Assembly (NCBI GenBank): GCA_020723545.1
Contig: DYIS01000097.1
Location: 1-8,942, forward strand
Length of the DNA: 8,942 nucleotides
Reading direction: 5' to 3'
From: Ktedonobacter racemifer
Lineage (GTDB): Bacteria; Chloroflexota; DTOL01; JACQYG01
Part shown: positions 6,849 through 8,942 of the stretch, piece after piece
How the letters are laid out: each line of letters opens with the position of its first letter
How positions within the stretch are numbered: position 1 is the stretch's first letter
Translations under genes and position numbers: made by a program
Notes under the pieces: generated by a model
What the model saw: the letters and a program-made list of their open reading frames with translations, nothing else
Databases searched by the model: none
Told to the model about the DNA's origin: nothing

Positions 6849-6887
6849 TGTCAATTCAATACACCTGGAAGGTGTATTGAATTGACA
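6849..6887 (-). repeat. Perfect 18-bp hairpin one base after a stop codon
   Basis: TGTCAATTCAATACACCT (6849-6866) and its exact reverse complement (6870-6887) enclose a 3-nt loop. On the minus strand it begins one base after the TAG of the connector-like gene (6889-6891). It could stabilise the 3' end of the upstream message, be an RNase III target, or attenuate transcription. No U-run follows, so an intrinsic terminator is not supported. Confidence 0.88.
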
Positions 6888-6888
6888 C

Positions 6889-7533
6889 CTAGATCGTCTT
6901 CCACGAGTCCCAGGCCTGGATCGGGCTCACCCGCCCATCCGTCCCCATCGCCCGCTGGAGCTTCAGCCCCACCAGCGCCACCCTAAACTCCGTCAACCGT
7001 GGCTCGGCCCAGTCCCGCCAGTTCTTTGCCGTCCAACCGCCGGCCACGTTGACCCGGTTGATGGCATAGTTACCCCACTCCAGGGCCGCGAAAGCCCCCG
7101 CCCCCTGGGCGATAAGCGGTTCGTGCTCCTGGGGGATGGTGGACGTGGTAGCATCAAGGGTATGCCGCTTGCCGTAGAAGACCCGGATGACGTCCCCCGC
7201 CGCCGTGGGGATGGTGTCATCCAGAAGGTAAAGGGTGTTGTTCCACACCCGCCACCTGGCTTCCTTCCAAACGGTGGTGCTCACCCACGGCGCGCACACG
7301 CGCGCGATGGAATCCGGCCGGTCCTTGAGATAGGTGTAAGACATAAGCAGGTACGCCCGCTGATCAGCCACGGCGGTGATGTCCTGGTAGGCCTGGTAGG
7401 GCACGGCCTCCGAGTACTCCTCCACCGCCCGGCCGATATGCCGCTCCAGCACCGCGTCCGTCCAACGGTAGTTAGCCGCGTCTTCGTCGTGCAGATCCTT
7501 GCGCACCAGCCCGCGCATCGTTGCCAGATCCAT
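6889..7533 (-). CDS. Phage connector (head-tail adaptor)-like protein
   Basis: 214 residues. The N-terminal helices MDLATMRGLVRKDLHDEDAA and WTDAVLERHIGRAVEEYSEAVP resemble the start of small phage connector or neck proteins that sit under the portal. A beta region follows (ITAVADQRAYLLMSY; RWRVWNNTLYLLDDTIP; GDVIRVFYGKRHTL), then STIPQEHEPLIAQGAGAFAALEWGNYAINRV and a helical C-terminus. This helix-strand-helix order, and the motif of a two-layer middle before an aromatic helix, fit the adaptor group, but no exact family is certain. Position between capsid and hub genes supports the role. The start at 7533 has GGTGAGG immediately upstream, just after TTCGAA copy R3. Confidence 0.68.
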   Translation of the reverse strand: MDLATMRGLVRKDLHDEDAANYRWTDAVLERHIGRAVEEYSEAVPYQAYQDITAVADQRAYLLMSYTYLKDRPDSIARVCAPWVSTTVWKEARWRVWNNTLYLLDDTIPTAAGDVIRVFYGKRHTLDATTSTIPQEHEPLIAQGAGAFAALEWGNYAINRVNVAGGWTAKNWRDWAEPRLTEFRVALVGLKLQRAMGTDGRVSPIQAWDSWKTI

Positions 7534-7549
7534 ACCTCACCCCCAAACT

Positions 7550-7609
7550 AGCAGGGAGCAGCAATTCGAAATTCGAATTTCGGAATTCGAAATTGAGCGG
7601 CTCCCTGCT
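7550..7609 (-). repeat. TTCGAA element, copy R3, with terminal inverted repeats
   Basis: The AT core (7562-7595) is bounded by AGCAGGGAGC (7550-7559) and its reverse complement GCTCCCTGCT (7600-7609), giving a 60-bp MITE-like unit with no coding capacity. The core is the exact reverse complement of copy R1. It lies in the 104-bp gap between the coiled-coil and connector genes. Confidence 0.82.
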
Positions 7610-7637
7610 CTCTGCTAACCGCGCTGGCGAAGATTCG

Positions 7638-7859
7638 CTACTTTTTCTTGGCTGGCACCGGCGACTTGTCCACGAGTTTCTCCACCGCATCCGCCAGCGT
7701 AAGCACCGCCTTTTCCAGGCCGGCCAGCCGTCGCTCCTGATCCTGCACCATGGCCGCCGTGAGCTTGGGCACTGTACTGTGGGGCGGGTTGGCAACCCGC
7801 CCTACCATCTTTTCCAGCTCACTCACCCGCCGTTCCAACGCCTCAACGTATTGATCCAT
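7638..7859 (-). CDS. Small coiled-coil protein with an in-frame palindrome insert
   Basis: 73 residues, highly charged. Residues 1-18 (MDQYVEALERRVSELEKM) and 40-65 (ERRLAGLEKAVLTLADAVEKL) each have a regular heptad of hydrophobic positions and look like two coiled-coil helices. Between them, residues 20-26 (GRVANPP) are coded by a perfect DNA palindrome at 7782-7802. This suggests one longer helix was split by insertion of a repeat of about 39 nt. The tail ends in PVPAKKK. The role is unknown; the place between the small beta-rich protein and the connector suggests a minor virion or assembly protein. The start is set by GGGGAG at 7868-7873. Confidence 0.68.
   Translation of the reverse strand: MDQYVEALERRVSELEKMVGRVANPPHSTVPKLTAAMVQDQERRLAGLEKAVLTLADAVEKLVDKSPVPAKKK
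7782..7802. repeat. Intragenic 21-nt palindrome
   Basis: GGGCGGGTTG (7782-7791) and CAACCCGCCC (7793-7802), exact reverse complements around one G. It lies in frame within the coiled-coil gene and encodes GRVANPP on the minus strand. Confidence 0.9.
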
Positions 7860-7880
7860 GGCCTCACTCCCCTACTGCTA

Positions 7881-7920
7881 AATTTCGAATTGCGAAATTC
7901 GAATTTCGGAATTCGAAATT
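7881..7920 (+). repeat. TTCGAA element, copy R4
   Basis: Contains the same 27-nt core as R3 and R5 (7894-7920). Identity with R3 continues 16 nt into the right flank GAGCGGCTCCCTGCTC, 43 nt in all. The left end has an additional AATTTCGAATTGC half. It fills the gap upstream of the coiled-coil gene. Confidence 0.88.
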
Positions 7921-7926
7921 GAGCGG

Positions 7927-7961
7927 CTCCCTGCTCCCTGCTCCCTGCTCCCCGCTCCCCG
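7927..7961. repeat. GC-rich 7-nt tandem repeat
   Basis: Five perfect-phase heptamers: CTCCCTG three times, then CTCCCCG twice. It directly abuts copy R4 and stops three bases before the stop codon of the next gene (TAG at 7965-7967). The variable unit type suggests slippage growth. Confidence 0.85.
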
Positions 7962-7964
7962 CTG

Positions 7965-8342
7965 CTACTCGTCCTTCGTGACCGTCAACATTACGTCCAG
8001 GTTGGTGATAGAGCCATCAGCCGCCGTCACCACCCGAACCGTGATGTTACTGGCCGAGCCCAGGGCCGTCACCGCCGGGGTCACCTGGAACACGTAGTTA
8101 GCCAGGGAAAGGGCCTGGGCCGCCGAAAGGATCGTAGCCCCACCAGACCAGACGTCCACGGTGGGATTGGTCGTACCCGCCTTGGCCGTGCAGGCAATCG
8201 ACACCTTGGAGATCTTTGCCTTGAAAGGCAACTGCACCTGGGCCTGGATGGTGGTATTCACCTGGCTAGCCCCGATGGACTCCCGGTGGATGTTGATCAT
8301 GAACGGGGCGCCCGCCACGTCCGAGAAATGCGTGATAGGCAT
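7965..8342 (-). CDS. Small beta-rich virion-like protein, function unknown
   Basis: 125 residues, not assigned to a family. The sequence starts MPITHFSDVAGAPFMINIHRE and is then dominated by strands rich in Thr, Val, Ser and Ala (QVNTTIQAQVQLPFKAKIS, VSIACTAKAG, ITVRVVTAADGSITNLDVML), ending VTKDE. There is no signal peptide, membrane helix or catalytic motif, and few Trp or Cys. This is what one expects of a jelly-roll or immunoglobulin-like decoration or stabilising protein, and the gene sits immediately downstream of the capsid gene, a usual place for such proteins. That assignment is inference from position and composition. The start at 8342 has GGAGGG 4 nt upstream. Confidence 0.6.
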   Translation of the reverse strand: MPITHFSDVAGAPFMINIHRESIGASQVNTTIQAQVQLPFKAKISKVSIACTAKAGTTNPTVDVWSGGATILSAAQALSLANYVFQVTPAVTALGSASNITVRVVTAADGSITNLDVMLTVTKDE

Positions 8343-8376
8343 GCTTCCCTCCAGTTTTTACTTAGCAGGGAGCAGG

Positions 8377-8404
8377 CTGCTACCTGCTACCTGCCCCCTG
8401 CTAC
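8377..8404. repeat. Second 7-nt tandem repeat
   Basis: Four heptamers in phase: CTGCTAC, CTGCTAC, CTGCCCC, CTGCTAC. They are related to the CTCCCTG units at 7927-7961 (CTGCTCC in another phase) and preceded by AGCAGGGAGCAGG, with which they can base-pair. It lies upstream of the small beta-rich gene. Confidence 0.78.
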
Positions 8405-8467
8405 TTGCGGGGGGAGACCGAACAACGATACCCCCCCACCGTTCTATAGGCCGTTGTCAGCCGCACC

Positions 8468-8502
8468 GAAATTCGAATTTCGGAATTCGAAATTCGAAAT
8501 TA
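8468..8502 (+). repeat. TTCGAA element, copy R5, overlapping a stop codon
   Basis: Carries the same 27-nt core (8468-8494) as R3 and R4, plus one additional TTCGAA step. Its right end includes TTA at 8500-8502, which is the TAA stop of the capsid-like gene on the minus strand. The rest of this 157-bp gap holds the heptamers at 8377-8404 and no clear promoter. Confidence 0.86.
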
Positions 8503-8942
8503 CACGACCGCGCTCCGGTACGCGCCCCGGTAGTCCAGCCACGCCCCGCCGAAGATCCAGCGGATCTTGTAGGCGATGGCGTCGTTGGTGAAGACCGCGC
8601 CCGCCGTCGGGTCGTCCTGGATCAGGAGCTCCGGAGTCCGCTGACCGTTCAGGTAACCGATCTCAATGCACTCGATTTCACTGGGATCGGCCACCAGATA
8701 CCAGTCATTGGCGTCCGTGAGCTGAGGCACGATGATGTAATCAGCGCGCCCCTCCAGGATGTTCTTGTCGTTGTCCGCGGTCCCCGGCTTCAGGCTGGAG
8801 TAGCAGGCGGTATACGCCGTTTCCTCCAGGTCCGGCGGGATCAGGACGTACCGGCCCCGGATACCCAGCCGCTTGCTGGCAGAGTCCGTCATCTTCGCCA
8901 GCACCACCATGGCCGCCATCAGCGCCGTAGCGGAGAGGGCGG
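8500..8942 (-). CDS. Major capsid-like protein, C-terminal part
   Basis: 146 residues are visible; the frame is open to the right edge, so the start lies outside. A helix ALSATALMAAMVVLAKMTD leads into GIRGRYVLIPPDLEE, then YIIVPQLTDANDWYLVADP, IEIGYLNGQRTPEL and a C-terminal FTNDAIAYKIRWIFGG followed by YRGAYRSAVV. The strings LIPPDLE, VPQLTDANDWYLVADP and RIxxxFGGAxxDYRG are the pattern of HK97-fold (gpT-like) major head proteins, where they form the A and P domains. The protein would build an icosahedral shell. The stop codon TAA is supplied by the edge of TTCGAA copy R5. The nearest downstream gene starts 157 nt later. A prohead protease or portal should lie beyond the right edge if the module is a full phage. 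Confidence 0.82.
   Translation of the reverse strand, partial: ALSATALMAAMVVLAKMTDSASKRLGIRGRYVLIPPDLEETAYTACYSSLKPGTADNDKNILEGRADYIIVPQLTDANDWYLVADPSEIECIEIGYLNGQRTPELLIQDDPTAGAVFTNDAIAYKIRWIFGGAWLDYRGAYRSAVV

Noticed and set aside
6849..6887. The 18-bp hairpin as an intrinsic terminator
   Set aside because: No run of T follows the stem on the minus strand.
7521..7922. Plus-strand frame of 133 residues across R3 and R4
   Set aside because: It translates repeat DNA (FEFRNS-type peptides) and runs antisense to the coiled-coil gene.
3578..8502. The repeated TTCGAA copies as a CRISPR array
   Set aside because: Spacing is hundreds to thousands of bases, orientation varies, and there are no uniform spacers or cas genes.
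1..8942. tRNA or rRNA genes
   Set aside because: No cloverleaf-like or conserved rRNA sequence was recognised on either strand by eye.

Overview
The window is GC-rich bacterial DNA with three parts: a very large multi-GAF sensor histidine kinase (minus strand, left), a hicAB toxin-antitoxin pair (plus strand, middle) and a phage-virion-like operon (minus strand, right). Multi-GAF soluble kinases, hicAB and many short palindromic repeats together suggest a Chloroflexota (Anaerolineae-like) chromosome. That is an inference from style, not from a marker gene.

Layout. Positions 1-3467 (minus) hold one open frame with no stop. It encodes six GAF domains in a row followed by a HisKA phosphoacceptor box, and it leaves the window before the ATPase domain. 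Positions 3468-3878 are a non-coding divergent control region. It has two back-to-back sigma70-type promoters, each with a 17-nt spacer, flanked by a perfect 42-nt inverted repeat pair, so each transcript would carry one strong hairpin in its leader. Positions 3879-4294 are hicA and hicB. From 4443 to the right edge, reading right to left, come the C-terminal part of a major capsid-like protein, a small beta-rich protein, a small coiled-coil protein, a connector-like protein, a 652-residue beta-propeller/tail-hub-like protein, and a small OB-fold-like protein.

The virion-like genes look like one transcription unit with good ribosome binding sites, yet no tube, sheath, tape-measure or terminase gene lies between capsid and hub. 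Almost every gap between them is filled by a dispersed repeat: an AT-rich TTCGAA element (five copies in the window, one of them in the kinase leader) accompanied by GC-rich heptamer repeats, or large hairpins. Two further short palindromes sit in frame inside genes (the fifth GAF domain and the coiled-coil protein). The same repeat family in both the kinase leader and the virion operon suggests that the virion module has resided in this chromosome for a long time or is domesticated.

The points most worth following are the compact capsid-connector-propeller/hub-spike module, the repeat family that decorates its gene boundaries, and the mirror-image divergent promoter region.
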